Part shown: piece by piece, positions 29,187 to 37,548 of the stretch
Layout: each line of letters begins with the position of its first letter
Numbering within the stretch: the stretch's first letter is position 1
Origin: JAAYJR01 sp964563975
GTDB taxonomy: Bacteria > Bacteroidota > Bacteroidia > Bacteroidales > Prolixibacteraceae
Direction of reading: 5' to 3'
Length of the DNA: 64,000 nt
Assembly: GCA_964563975.1 (NCBI GenBank)
Contig: CAZLZJ010000005.1
Coordinates: forward strand, 1 to 64,000
Made by a program: the position numbers and the translations under genes
Notes under the pieces: generated by a model
Told to the model about the DNA's origin: nothing
Seen by the model: only the letters and a program-made list of their open reading frames with translations
Databases searched by the model: none

Positions 29187-29633
29187 ATGGATTTAAGTAA
29201 TTTAAAACCTGCAAAAGGATCTACATTTAAGAGGAAAAGAATTGGAAGAGGTGAAGGATCCGGATATGGAGGTACTTCAACAAGGGGACATAAAGGTCAG
29301 AAATCCCGTTCAGGATATTCCAGAAAGGTTGGATTTGAAGGAGGACAAATGCCTTTGCAAAGGAGAGTGCCTAAATCAGGATTCACTAATATAAACAGGG
29401 TTGAATATAAAGCAATAAATCTGGATGTATTAGAGAATCTTGCTAAAAAAGACAACCTCGACAGAATAGATACCGACACTCTTGTTAAAGCAGGGATTGC
29501 ATCAAAAAGAGATAAAATTAAAATACTTGGAGGCGGCTCACTGACACGCAAATTAGATGTGAAAGCACATGCTTTCTCCAAAAGTGCAATAGAGGCAATT
29601 AAAAAATTAGAAGGTAATACTGAAATACTATAA
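29187..29633 (+). CDS. rplO: 50S ribosomal protein L15
   Basis: L15 (148 residues) is a late 50S assembly protein. [13 protein letters not shown], the glycine-rich [20 protein letters not shown] and [15 protein letters not shown] are typical; the C-terminal half has [19 protein letters not shown]. It stands directly before secY as in most bacteria. Confidence 0.99.
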   Translation: MDLSNLKPAKGSTFKRKRIGRGEGSGYGGTSTRGHKGQKSRSGYSRKVGFEGGQMPLQRRVPKSGFTNINRVEYKAINLDVLENLAKKDNLDRIDTDTLVKAGIASKRDKIKILGGGSLTRKLDVKAHAFSKSAIEAIKKLEGNTEIL

Positions 29634-29641
29634 CAGGTGGC

Positions 29642-30976
29642 ATGAAACGATTTATCCAGACCTTAAAAAATATTTATAAGATTGAAGATTTAAGGGTACG
29701 TATCGGAATAACACTATTTTTTGTTCTGATATACCGGTTAGGATCCTTTGTTTCTTTGCCCGGGGTTGATCCTGCACAGCTTCAAAATTTGAAAAGTCAG
29801 ACTTCAGACGGGTTGCTGGGATTGATTGATATGTTTTCGGGAGGCGCATTTTCGCATGCATCTATTTTTGCCCTCGGTATTATGCCCTATATCACAGCTT
29901 CAATTGTTATACAGTTGCTCGGTATAGCAGTGCCTTATTTTCAAAGATTACAGAAAGAGGGTGAATCAGGAAGAAGAAAGATTAATCAGATTACCCGTTA
30001 TCTGACTGTTGTCATACTTATTTTCCAGTCATCTGCTTACCTTACAAACCTGCATTATCAGCTTCCCGAATCGGCATTTGCCATAAAAGGGGCTATGTTT
30101 ACGGTTACATCGGTCGTTATACTTACAGCAGGGTCAATGTTTGTAATGTGGCTTGGCGAACGTATTACGGATAAAGGTATTGGAAATGGAATTTCGCTTA
30201 TTATAATGATAGGTATCATTGCAAGATTGCCGCAGGCTGTTGTTCAGGAGTTTGCTTCCAGGATAAACCAGCAGGGTGGCGGGCTTGTTATGTTTTTGGT
30301 GGAATTTGTTATTCTTTTCATGGTGTTTATGGCTTCAGTTTTGCTGGTTCAGGGTACACGGCGTATTCCGGTACAGTATGCAAAAAGAATAGTCGGCAAT
30401 AAACAATATGGCGGTGTGAGGCAGTATATTCCTTTAAAGGTTAATGCTGCAGGGGTTATGCCCATTATTTTTGCTCAGGCTATTATGATGGTTCCAATCA
30501 CCATTGTCGGAATGGCAAAATCTGAAAATTTAAGTGGTGTTGCGGCTGCATTATCTAACATCACAGGTTTTTGGTATAATTTTATACAGTTTATCCTTGT
30601 GGTTGCATTTACATATTTTTATACTGCAATTACAATAAACCCCACTCAGATGGCTGAGGATATGAAAAAGAACGGGGGATTTATTCCCGGTGTAAAGCCG
30701 GGGAAAAGAACAGTTGAGTTTCTTGATACAATTATGTCAAGGATAACTCTTCCGGGATCTATTTTTCTTGGATTGATTACCATATTACCTGCATTTGCAA
30801 TGATTATGGGAATTAACCAGTCGTTTGCCTATTTTTATGGGGGAACTTCGTTGCTTATCCTTGTAGGGGTAGTCCTGGATACGTTACAACAAATTGAAAG
30901 TCATTTGTTAATGAGACATTATGACGGATTAACTAAGTCCGGACGGATTAAAGGCCGTGCCGGAGGTGGATTTTAA
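29642..30976 (+). CDS. secY: Preprotein translocase channel SecY
   Basis: SecY (444 residues, about ten membrane helices) forms the protein-conducting channel in the inner membrane, serving the many exported proteins of this window. YRLGSFVSLPGVDP opens it; GLLGLIDMFSGGAFS and ALGIMPYITASIVIQLL form the plug and helix 2 region. The cytoplasmic loop with KKNGGFIPGVKPGKRT is the family signature. It lies 8 bases behind rplO. Neither adk nor map follows; infA does, after 12 bases. Confidence 0.99.
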   Translation: MKRFIQTLKNIYKIEDLRVRIGITLFFVLIYRLGSFVSLPGVDPAQLQNLKSQTSDGLLGLIDMFSGGAFSHASIFALGIMPYITASIVIQLLGIAVPYFQRLQKEGESGRRKINQITRYLTVVILIFQSSAYLTNLHYQLPESAFAIKGAMFTVTSVVILTAGSMFVMWLGERITDKGIGNGISLIIMIGIIARLPQAVVQEFASRINQQGGGLVMFLVEFVILFMVFMASVLLVQGTRRIPVQYAKRIVGNKQYGGVRQYIPLKVNAAGVMPIIFAQAIMMVPITIVGMAKSENLSGVAAALSNITGFWYNFIQFILVVAFTYFYTAITINPTQMAEDMKKNGGFIPGVKPGKRTVEFLDTIMSRITLPGSIFLGLITILPAFAMIMGINQSFAYFYGGTSLLILVGVVLDTLQQIESHLLMRHYDGLTKSGRIKGRAGGGF

Positions 30977-30988
30977 AATTTTTTATAT

Positions 30989-31210
30989 ATGGCAAAACAG
31001 CCTTCAATAGAACAAGACGGAACAATAATTGAATCTTTATCAAATGCAATGTTTCGCGTTGAACTTGAAAACGGGCATGTTATTACTGCCCATATTTCAG
31101 GAAAGATGCGAATGCATTATATAAAAATTTTGCCTGGAGATAAAGTAAAAGTTGAAATGTCTCCTTATGATTTAACAAAAGGAAGGATTACATTTAGATA
31201 TAAAAATTAA
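30989..31210 (+). CDS. infA: Translation initiation factor IF-1
   Basis: IF-1 (73 residues) is an OB-fold protein that blocks the A site during initiation. [20 protein letters not shown], the loop [17 protein letters not shown] and the end [12 protein letters not shown] match the family. It lies between secY and rpmJ, as is common in this phylum, but without the map gene that often precedes it. Confidence 0.99.
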   Translation: MAKQPSIEQDGTIIESLSNAMFRVELENGHVITAHISGKMRMHYIKILPGDKVKVEMSPYDLTKGRITFRYKN

Positions 31211-31221
31211 ACTATTTAGAA

Positions 31222-31338
31222 ATGAAAGTCCGGGTATCGGTAAAAAAGCGTAGCGCAGATTGTAAGATAGTGCGTAGAAAGGGACGCTTATATGTTATTA
31301 ATAAAAAGAATCCCAGGTTTAAACAACGCCAGGGATAG
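31222..31338 (+). CDS. rpmJ: 50S ribosomal protein L36 (zinc-free type)
   Basis: This 38-residue gene is easily missed because of its size. It reads [19 protein letters not shown] and ends NPRFKQRQG, the hallmark ending of L36. Of the four zinc ligands in classical L36 only one Cys (Cys14) remains; the other two Cys and the His are replaced (K/S, N and F), so it is the zinc-independent form. It lies 11 bases behind infA and is followed by 121 bases without a gene up to rpsM, in which I see no clear promoter or hairpin. Confidence 0.97.
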   Translation: MKVRVSVKKRSADCKIVRRKGRLYVINKKNPRFKQRQG

Positions 31339-31459
31339 TGTTAATCGGGAGGGCATGGTTTTTAAAAATTGTGTAAATGGCAAAGGTCTTTTAAATGGTT
31401 AAAAAGCTTGTCATAATCCCATAAGGTTGAAAATTTAAATAAATAAAAATTGATTTTTT

Positions 31460-31837
31460 ATGGCGCGAATAGTAGGTGTTGATATTCCTAACAACAAGAG
31501 AGGTGAGATTGCCCTCACCTACATATTTGGTATTGGCCGCAGCAGGGCAAATAAGATCCTTGAGGAAGCCGGGGTAGATAAAAACCTGAAAGTTAAAGAT
31601 TGGAATGATGAACAGTTTGGGAAGGTACGTAAAGTGATCGGTGATAATTTTAAGGTTGAAGGTGAATTACGCTCTGAAGTCCAGATGAATATTAAACGAT
31701 TGATGGATATCGGATGTTATCGTGGTATCCGCCATCGTATCGGACTGCCGGTAAGAGGCCAAAGTACAAAGAATAATGCACGAACTCGTAAAGGAAAAAG
31801 AAAAACTGTTGCCAACAAAAAAATGGCTACTAAATAA
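31460..31837 (+). CDS. rpsM: 30S ribosomal protein S13
   Basis: S13 (125 residues) contacts both subunits and tRNA from the 30S head. [20 protein letters not shown] opens it, and [20 protein letters not shown] is the signature, with a basic tail KKMATK. It opens the alpha part of the operon (rpsM-rpsK-rpsD-rpoA-rplQ). Confidence 0.99.
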   Translation: MARIVGVDIPNNKRGEIALTYIFGIGRSRANKILEEAGVDKNLKVKDWNDEQFGKVRKVIGDNFKVEGELRSEVQMNIKRLMDIGCYRGIRHRIGLPVRGQSTKNNARTRKGKRKTVANKKMATK

Positions 31838-31849
31838 GTATTTTGAAAT

Positions 31850-32239
31850 ATGGCAAAGAAAACTGGAACAAGTAAAAAAAGAGTAGTTGTTGTTGAAGCT
31901 AACGGGATGGCTCATGTGCACTCTTCTTTCAATAACATTATTATTTCTCTTACAAATATGAATGGTGAGGTTATTTCCTGGTCATCAGCCGGTAAAAAAG
32001 GTTTCCGCGGTTCAAAAAAGAATACCCCATATGCTGCGCAGGTTGCATCTGAAGAGTGCGCAAAAACTGCATACGACCTGGGACTTCGTAAAGTTAAAGT
32101 GTTTGTAAAAGGACCGGGTAATGGACGTGAATCTGCAATAAGGTCTTTGGCAACAGCAGGACTTCAAATTACTGAAATTATTGATATTACTCCCCTGCCA
32201 CATAATGGATGCAGACCTCCCAAAAGAAGACGTGTATAA
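31850..32239 (+). CDS. rpsK: 30S ribosomal protein S11
   Basis: S11 (129 residues) lies on the 30S platform beside the mRNA exit. [36 protein letters not shown] and the end [24 protein letters not shown] tail ([20 protein letters not shown]) are conserved. It is 12 bases behind rpsM and 18 before rpsD. Confidence 0.99.
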   Translation: MAKKTGTSKKRVVVVEANGMAHVHSSFNNIIISLTNMNGEVISWSSAGKKGFRGSKKNTPYAAQVASEECAKTAYDLGLRKVKVFVKGPGNGRESAIRSLATAGLQITEIIDITPLPHNGCRPPKRRRV

Positions 32240-32257
32240 TTTATAAATGAAAAGGCA

Positions 32258-32866
32258 ATGGCTAGATATATAGGACCAAAATCTAAAATAGCGCGTAAAT
32301 TCGGAGAACCTATTTTCGGACCGGATAAAGTTTTTGAACATAAAAATTATCCTCCCGGAATGCATGGGTTAACATCAAGAAGGAGAAAAAAATCTGAATA
32401 CGGGCAACAACTAAGTGAAAAGCAAAAAGCTAAATATACATACGGAGTACTGGAAAAACAGTTTCGCAGACTTTTTGAGAAAGCCAACTCTTCTAAAGGT
32501 GTTACCGGTGAAGTATTATTGCAGCTGCTTGAGTCAAGGCTTGATAATGTTGTTTTCAGACTTGGTATCGCAAGAACACGTGATGCGGCACGGCAACTTG
32601 TTACACATAAACATATTGTTGTAAATGACAAGGTTGTCAATATCCCTTCTTATCTTTTAAGACCCGGTGATATTGTTGGTGTCAGAGAAAGATCAAAATC
32701 ATTAGAAGTGATCACAAACTCGTTGCAGTCGCGAAGAAGTTCACATTACGGATGGCTTGAATGGGATGATAATCTGCTTACCGGCAAATTCCTGAACATT
32801 CCGGAACGTGAAGAAATTCCAGAAAATATTAAAGAACAGCTTATTGTTGAGTTGTATTCAAAATAA
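32258..32866 (+). CDS. rpsD: 30S ribosomal protein S4
   Basis: S4 (202 residues) nucleates 30S assembly. The core has [19 protein letters not shown] and the S4 RNA-binding domain [20 protein letters not shown]. It belongs to the form without the N-terminal zinc cysteines: the start [20 protein letters not shown] carries none. Order rpsK-rpsD-rpoA is standard. Confidence 0.99.
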   Translation: MARYIGPKSKIARKFGEPIFGPDKVFEHKNYPPGMHGLTSRRRKKSEYGQQLSEKQKAKYTYGVLEKQFRRLFEKANSSKGVTGEVLLQLLESRLDNVVFRLGIARTRDAARQLVTHKHIVVNDKVVNIPSYLLRPGDIVGVRERSKSLEVITNSLQSRRSSHYGWLEWDDNLLTGKFLNIPEREEIPENIKEQLIVELYSK

Positions 32867-32883
32867 ATTTTTACAAGGATATT

Positions 32884-33876
32884 ATGGCAATATTAGCATT
32901 TCAGAAGCCCGACAAAGTTATAATGATCGAATCGGAGGATAAATTCGGCAAGTTCGAATTTCGTCCACTGGAACCCGGATATGGTATTACAATAGGTAAT
33001 GCACTTCGCCGTATTTTGTTGTCATCATTGGAAGGATATGCCATCGCTACCATTAAGATCGAAGGCGTGGACCATGAGTTTTCAACAATAAAAGGCGTTA
33101 TTGAAGATGTTACTGATATAATCCTGAACCTGAAACAGATTCGTTTAAAAAATGAAGTAGAGGATTTTGACAGTGAGAAGGTGATGATTACAATTACCGG
33201 ACAAGAGACATTTAAGGCAGGTGATATTAATCAATTTATGACAGGTTTCAGTGTATTGAATCCTGAAATGGTGATTTGCCGAATGGAACCGGATGTTAAA
33301 TTGCAGATGGAACTGACTATCAATAAGGGGAGGGGTTATGTGCCTGCTGTTGAAAATAAACCGGCAGAAACAGAATTTGGTCTTATACCCATCGATTCGA
33401 TTTATACTCCCATCAAAAAGGTTAAATATTCAGTTGAAAATTATCGTGTTGAACAAAAGACAGACTATGAAAAGCTTATTTTTGAAATAACAACCGATGG
33501 ATCAATTCTTCCACAGGATGCATTGAAAGAGGCTGCAAAAATTCTTATATATCACTTTATGCTCTTTTCCGACGAAAAGATTACCCTTGACTCAGATGAT
33601 AGGTTTGCTAATGAAGAGTTTGATGAAGAGGTGCTCCATATGCGTCAGTTATTAAAAACTAAATTGATTGATCTCGATCTGTCAGTTAGAGCATTGAATT
33701 GCCTTAAAGCTGCCGATGTAGATACTTTGGGCGATTTGGTGGTATACAACAGGAATGATCTGTTGAAATTCAGGAATTTCGGAAAAAAATCACTTGCTGA
33801 ACTTGAAAACCTTCTTGATAATATGGGGCTTTCGTTTAGTATGGATATTAGTAAGTATAAACTTGACAAGGAATAA
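32884..33876 (+). CDS. rpoA: RNA polymerase alpha subunit
   Basis: RpoA (330 residues) is the assembly platform of RNA polymerase. The N-terminal domain (about 1-230) has [20 protein letters not shown] and LLSSLEGYA; the acidic linker follows. The C-terminal domain (about 255-320) has [20 protein letters not shown] and [18 protein letters not shown], which contacts activators and UP elements. Length and order are normal. Confidence 0.99.
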   Translation: MAILAFQKPDKVIMIESEDKFGKFEFRPLEPGYGITIGNALRRILLSSLEGYAIATIKIEGVDHEFSTIKGVIEDVTDIILNLKQIRLKNEVEDFDSEKVMITITGQETFKAGDINQFMTGFSVLNPEMVICRMEPDVKLQMELTINKGRGYVPAVENKPAETEFGLIPIDSIYTPIKKVKYSVENYRVEQKTDYEKLIFEITTDGSILPQDALKEAAKILIYHFMLFSDEKITLDSDDRFANEEFDEEVLHMRQLLKTKLIDLDLSVRALNCLKAADVDTLGDLVVYNRNDLLKFRNFGKKSLAELENLLDNMGLSFSMDISKYKLDKE

Positions 33877-33884
33877 TACAGGTA

Positions 33885-34523
33885 ATGAGACATAATAAAA
33901 AATTTAATCATTTAAGCCGTACCAGCTCACATCGCAAAGCCATGTTGTCAAATATGGCCAGCTCACTTATTGAAAATAAAAGGATTACAACAACCTTAGC
34001 TAAGGCAAAAGCTCTGCGTATGTATGTAGAGCCGCTTATTACAAAGGCAAAAGAGGATACAACCCATTCACGAAGAGTGGTTTTCAGTCATTTGCAAAAT
34101 AAAGAAGCTGTCTCTGAACTGTTTAGAGATGTGGCTGTTAAAATAGGTGACCGTCCGGGTGGATATACACGTATTCTCAGAACCGGCAACAGGGCCGGTG
34201 ATAATGCCGAGATGTGTATAATTGAGCTTGTTGATTATAATGAAGCTATGCTTGCCTCTAAAAGTGAAGCAGAAAAACCAAAACGCAGGAGATCACGTCG
34301 CGGAGGTGCTAAAAAGCAGCAGGTTGTTGCTGAAGATAAACCTAAAAGCGTTAAAGAAAAAGCCGCAACAGATGAAGTTGTTGAGGACGTTGCAGCAGAA
34401 GCTTCTATTGAGACAGATGATGCAGTTTCTGAAGAAGAGGGTGCCGGCGACATTGCTGAAAGCCTGAAAAACGATGCAGAAACTACAGTTGACCCAAGCG
34501 AAGAGACTGAAATGAATAAATAA
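33885..34523 (+). CDS. rplQ: 50S ribosomal protein L17 with acidic C-terminal extension
   Basis: Residues 1-120 are L17 ([49 protein letters not shown]), which lies near the tunnel exit. Residues 121-212 are an extension not found in E. coli: first a basic patch ([14 protein letters not shown]), then about 65 residues dominated by Glu, Asp, Ala and Ser. Extended L17 is known in Bacteroidota; the function of the tail is unknown. It is the last ribosomal gene, followed after only 7 bases by an unrelated exported protein gene. Confidence 0.97.
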   Translation: MRHNKKFNHLSRTSSHRKAMLSNMASSLIENKRITTTLAKAKALRMYVEPLITKAKEDTTHSRRVVFSHLQNKEAVSELFRDVAVKIGDRPGGYTRILRTGNRAGDNAEMCIIELVDYNEAMLASKSEAEKPKRRRSRRGGAKKQQVVAEDKPKSVKEKAATDEVVEDVAAEASIETDDAVSEEEGAGDIAESLKNDAETTVDPSEETEMNK

Positions 34524-34530
34524 CTGAATC

Positions 34531-35535
34531 ATGAATACCCAAAACTCCAATAACAGCATTTCACGCCGTAAATTTATCGGTACTGCCACCACTGCAGCAT
34601 TGGCTCTTACTTATTTACCTTCAGGCTTTGGCTGCAAAAAATCTTCATCCTCAAAGTCTGTTTCAGTATTTGGAGGAGTGACTGTCGGGGTCATCACATA
34701 TAGCTGGAGGAGTATGCCGGGAAGTGCTGATGATATTATCAATTACTGTGTAAACGGGGGGATTGGCTCTCTTGAACTGATGGGAGAAGTTGCTGAGGAG
34801 TTTGCCGGTATACCGGCATTACCCAAAAGATCACGAGGGGATGTGAAGATGACCGAAAAAGAGCAGGCTGACTACCAAAAAGCTTTGGCAGATGCCAAAA
34901 ATGCACAAAGAGAGTGGCGTCTGTCCCTTTCAATGGATAAGTATAAGGAGCTTAGGGAAAAGTTTAATAATGCAGGAATAGATATACATACGGTTAAGTT
35001 TTCTCCTTCCGGCTGGAGTGACGAAGAGATAGATTATGCATTTATTGCTGCCGGTGTAATCGGGGCAAAAGCTATTACTAATGAGATTGGGCATGAGGAG
35101 TGCAAAAGGCTTGGTAAGTTTGCTGAAAAGCACAATATGTATGCAGCTTTTCATAACCATGCCCAGCCGGGTCAGCCGGGGTTCAATTTTGAGGATTTCC
35201 TTGCATATTCCCCTCAAAATATGCTTAATTTTGATGCAGGTCACTATTTCGGGTCAACAGGCAAACATCCGAATGAGGTCATTGAAAAATTGCACAACCG
35301 TATTTACAGCATTCATTTGAAAGATAAAACAGGGCCGGGATCAGAACCGGCTAATGCCAATATGCCATGGGGTGAAGGAGAAACGCCTATTGCTGATATT
35401 CTGAAATTGATACAAAAAAACAGATGGCCCATCTATTGCGATATTGAACTTGAATATAATATTCCTGAAGGTTCAGATGCACAGAAGGAGGTAGTTAAGT
35501 GTGTTCGGTATTGCAAAGATATTCTTGTGGGCTGA
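34531..35535 (+). CDS. Exported sugar phosphate isomerase/epimerase-like TIM-barrel protein
   Basis: This 334-residue protein has a Tat-type signal (SRRKFIGTATTAALALT). A Cys follows (FGCKKSSSS), so it may be a Tat-exported lipoprotein. The mature part is an AP-endonuclease-2/xylose-isomerase-like barrel: HNHAQPGQPGFNFEDFLAY, NFDAGHYFGSTGKHP, SIHLKDKT and the final CDIELEYN carry the His, Asp and Glu metal ligands of the family. It starts 7 bases after rplQ and probably depends on read-through from the ribosomal operon. The substrate is unknown; a similar exported protein is encoded at 55405-56301. Confidence 0.85.
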   Translation: MNTQNSNNSISRRKFIGTATTAALALTYLPSGFGCKKSSSSKSVSVFGGVTVGVITYSWRSMPGSADDIINYCVNGGIGSLELMGEVAEEFAGIPALPKRSRGDVKMTEKEQADYQKALADAKNAQREWRLSLSMDKYKELREKFNNAGIDIHTVKFSPSGWSDEEIDYAFIAAGVIGAKAITNEIGHEECKRLGKFAEKHNMYAAFHNHAQPGQPGFNFEDFLAYSPQNMLNFDAGHYFGSTGKHPNEVIEKLHNRIYSIHLKDKTGPGSEPANANMPWGEGETPIADILKLIQKNRWPIYCDIELEYNIPEGSDAQKEVVKCVRYCKDILVG

Positions 35536-35557
35536 GTAATCGCTGCGGGCCGGTACT

Positions 35558-36460
35558 TCATTTATTGTCTGCACTTTGATCAACCGATTTAAATAGTTTG
35601 ATTATCTCTTCTGTTTTTATCTCCTTATCGATAAACCCTGCCGTATGAAAATTTTTTTTCAGAGATTCTAACAGTCTTCTTACCACGATCTTGTCAGAAA
35701 TAGGTTCTGTATATTTATCCGGTGAGATTTTTTTCTGTTTTTTCAGATGGTAATCAATTTCTTTTCTGTTTGTTATTGCTCCCTTATTTGAAGGATTTAT
35801 ATAAAAAATTACACTTGTCTTTGTGTCTTTGCCAAGTACTTTTTTTGCCAGATCGGAATCTACAACAGCTACAAGGGGATTGTTTGGAAAATCGGTCATC
35901 ATAACCGGTAATCCCAACTGGCGGGCAAGAATTGTATAGAGGATGCTAACAGAGACAGGATTGCCTTTTTTTGTTTCCAAAAGCTGATTTAAATAGCAGT
36001 TTTGAGGAGAATTAATATTATTCAGGTTTATTGAAAAGCCATTTACATTGAATAAAAAATGGTTTAATATTGTAATTTTTTCAAGAAGAGTTAATGAATT
36101 GTTTAATTCTAACCAGACTGCTTTTCTAATATTTTCAATCTTTTGTTTTAAACTTAAAATATTGATATCAGGATACTGAAACCTGTCAACATAGATAAAT
36201 CCTTCGAGAAGATCACATTTATCTGAAAGTATCCATGATTTTAAAAGTTTTTTGGTCTGTTTGAATTGGAGATTTTGTATTACTGTTTCGATCCGTTCCT
36301 GACAATTTTCGTCACAACTAATTTCCCATTTTTCTTCAAGTGCGGGAATTATTTTCCAGCTCTGTTTGAGAAGCTCCTTCTCTACCGCTTCATAAACCCG
36401 GTAATCAGGATCGTCAAGAAGATATATCAATGCTTTTGTCTTTTTATTTTTTATGTTCAT
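35558..36460 (-). CDS. SirB1/transglutaminase-like family protein
   Basis: This 300-residue cytoplasmic protein has the SirB1 pattern (NQLLETKKGNPVSVSILYTI, then ARQLGLPVMMTDFPNNPLV) at about 155-190 and an N-terminal helical region that looks like a HEAT-type pair. In the family the domain is derived from transglutaminases; the catalytic Cys is replaced here (NPVS instead of a Cys site), so an enzyme role is doubtful. It lies 6 bases behind the nucleoside phosphorylase and must share its transcript. Function not known. Confidence 0.75.
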   Translation of the reverse strand: MNIKNKKTKALIYLLDDPDYRVYEAVEKELLKQSWKIIPALEEKWEISCDENCQERIETVIQNLQFKQTKKLLKSWILSDKCDLLEGFIYVDRFQYPDINILSLKQKIENIRKAVWLELNNSLTLLEKITILNHFLFNVNGFSINLNNINSPQNCYLNQLLETKKGNPVSVSILYTILARQLGLPVMMTDFPNNPLVAVVDSDLAKKVLGKDTKTSVIFYINPSNKGAITNRKEIDYHLKKQKKISPDKYTEPISDKIVVRRLLESLKKNFHTAGFIDKEIKTEEIIKLFKSVDQSADNK

Positions 36461-36466
36461 CAGTAA

Positions 36467-37336
36467 TTAATTAGCCAGGTTATCAAGAACTTTTTTTATT
36501 AGTTTTTTCATCTCTTCGAAGTAGTTGCTGCAAGCATCTCCGGTTACTCTGTTAGCTATTATAAGACATACTGTTAATGCATTATGACCCAGTAAATGGG
36601 AAAGTCCGTAAATCGCCGAACTTTCCATTTCAAAGTTGGTGATCTTGAGATCATTATATTTAAAGCTTTCAAGTGCCGCGTTGAGATTGGGCATTGAGGT
36701 TGACAACCTTATTACCCGTCCTTGAGGGCCATAAAACCCGGGAGCAGAGATAGTTACTCCCTTACTGAATTCAGGGTCGGAGAATCTGGCAATCAAGTTG
36801 TCTGATGCATCCATAATATAAAGGTCAGGTAAAGAGCCAAGCCATCCAATATCTTTTTTCAAAGCTTTTTCAAATTTATGATCACAATATTTATCTTTTC
36901 CTGCATAAAAATTTAAAAGTCCGTCGAATCCAACCGATTTAAGACTTACCAGCCATGAATTTACCGCAATCTCTTTTTGGAGGCTCCCGGAAGTACCAAT
37001 TCTTACGATATTAAGTGACTTTTTCCTTTTATATATTTTTCGGGTTTTCAGGTCGATATTGACAAGTGCATCCAGTTCGTTAAGTACTATATCTATATTA
37101 TCGGTACCTATTCCTGTTGAAATTACAGTAAACTTTTTGTTTTTATAACTGCCTGTAACACTGTTAAATTCGCGGTTGCTGGCAGAAAATGCAATAGTAT
37201 CAAAAAAAGCTGCAATCTCTCCAACTCTGTTTTGGTCGCCAACAAGTATTATATTATCTGCAATATTTTCAGGCTTTAAGTGCAGATGAAATATTGACCC
37301 GTCGCTATTTAGAATTAATTCAGACTCTTTAATCAT
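36467..37336 (-). CDS. Nucleoside phosphorylase (uridine phosphorylase-like)
   Basis: This 289-residue enzyme should split a nucleoside with phosphate into base and ribose 1-phosphate in the cytoplasm. NIILVGDQNRVGEIA is the N-terminal phosphate loop (GD-x-x-R), VISTGIGTDNIDIVLNEL and VRIGTSGSLQ are the next motifs, and NFEMESSAIYGLSHLLGH the ribose-binding segment. The overall pattern fits uridine phosphorylase-like members best; the base preference cannot be read. It is the first gene of a two-gene - strand operon with the SirB1-like gene. Confidence 0.88.
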   Translation of the reverse strand: MIKESELILNSDGSIFHLHLKPENIADNIILVGDQNRVGEIAAFFDTIAFSASNREFNSVTGSYKNKKFTVISTGIGTDNIDIVLNELDALVNIDLKTRKIYKRKKSLNIVRIGTSGSLQKEIAVNSWLVSLKSVGFDGLLNFYAGKDKYCDHKFEKALKKDIGWLGSLPDLYIMDASDNLIARFSDPEFSKGVTISAPGFYGPQGRVIRLSTSMPNLNAALESFKYNDLKITNFEMESSAIYGLSHLLGHNALTVCLIIANRVTGDACSNYFEEMKKLIKKVLDNLAN

Positions 37337-37514
37337 AATTAAAGATTTACAGGGTTAAAACTATTTAAAATAAGATAAATAGACAATGATTTTTTTTAAA
37401 ACATTTTAACAATCTATATTTTAAAAAATAAATAAAGAGTCTGATTTGTTAGCAACTTATAGAAATAGGCTCTCTTTACTTACTGAATTTATTCTCAATT
37501 ACACTCTAATTTTC

Positions 37515-37522
37515 TATTTTTG
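37515..37522 (+). promoter_or_regulatory. -7 box for the GH16-like repeat protein
   Basis: TATTTTTG is an exact TAnnTTTG box ending 26 bases before the ATG at 37549, which gives a leader of about 20 bases. No TTG is found at the -33 distance. The rest of 37337-37514 is very AT-rich; an inverted repeat TAAAGAG (37433-37439) and CTCTTTA (37472-37478) is the only other structure seen. Confidence 0.5.
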
Positions 37523-37548
37523 AATAAATAATAACTAAACTTCAATAA

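Noticed and set aside
37433..37478. Inverted repeat TAAAGAG/CTCTTTA in the 37337-37548 gap, a possible operator
   Set aside because: Seven bases with 32 between in very AT-rich DNA can arise by chance; no second copy was found near another gene.
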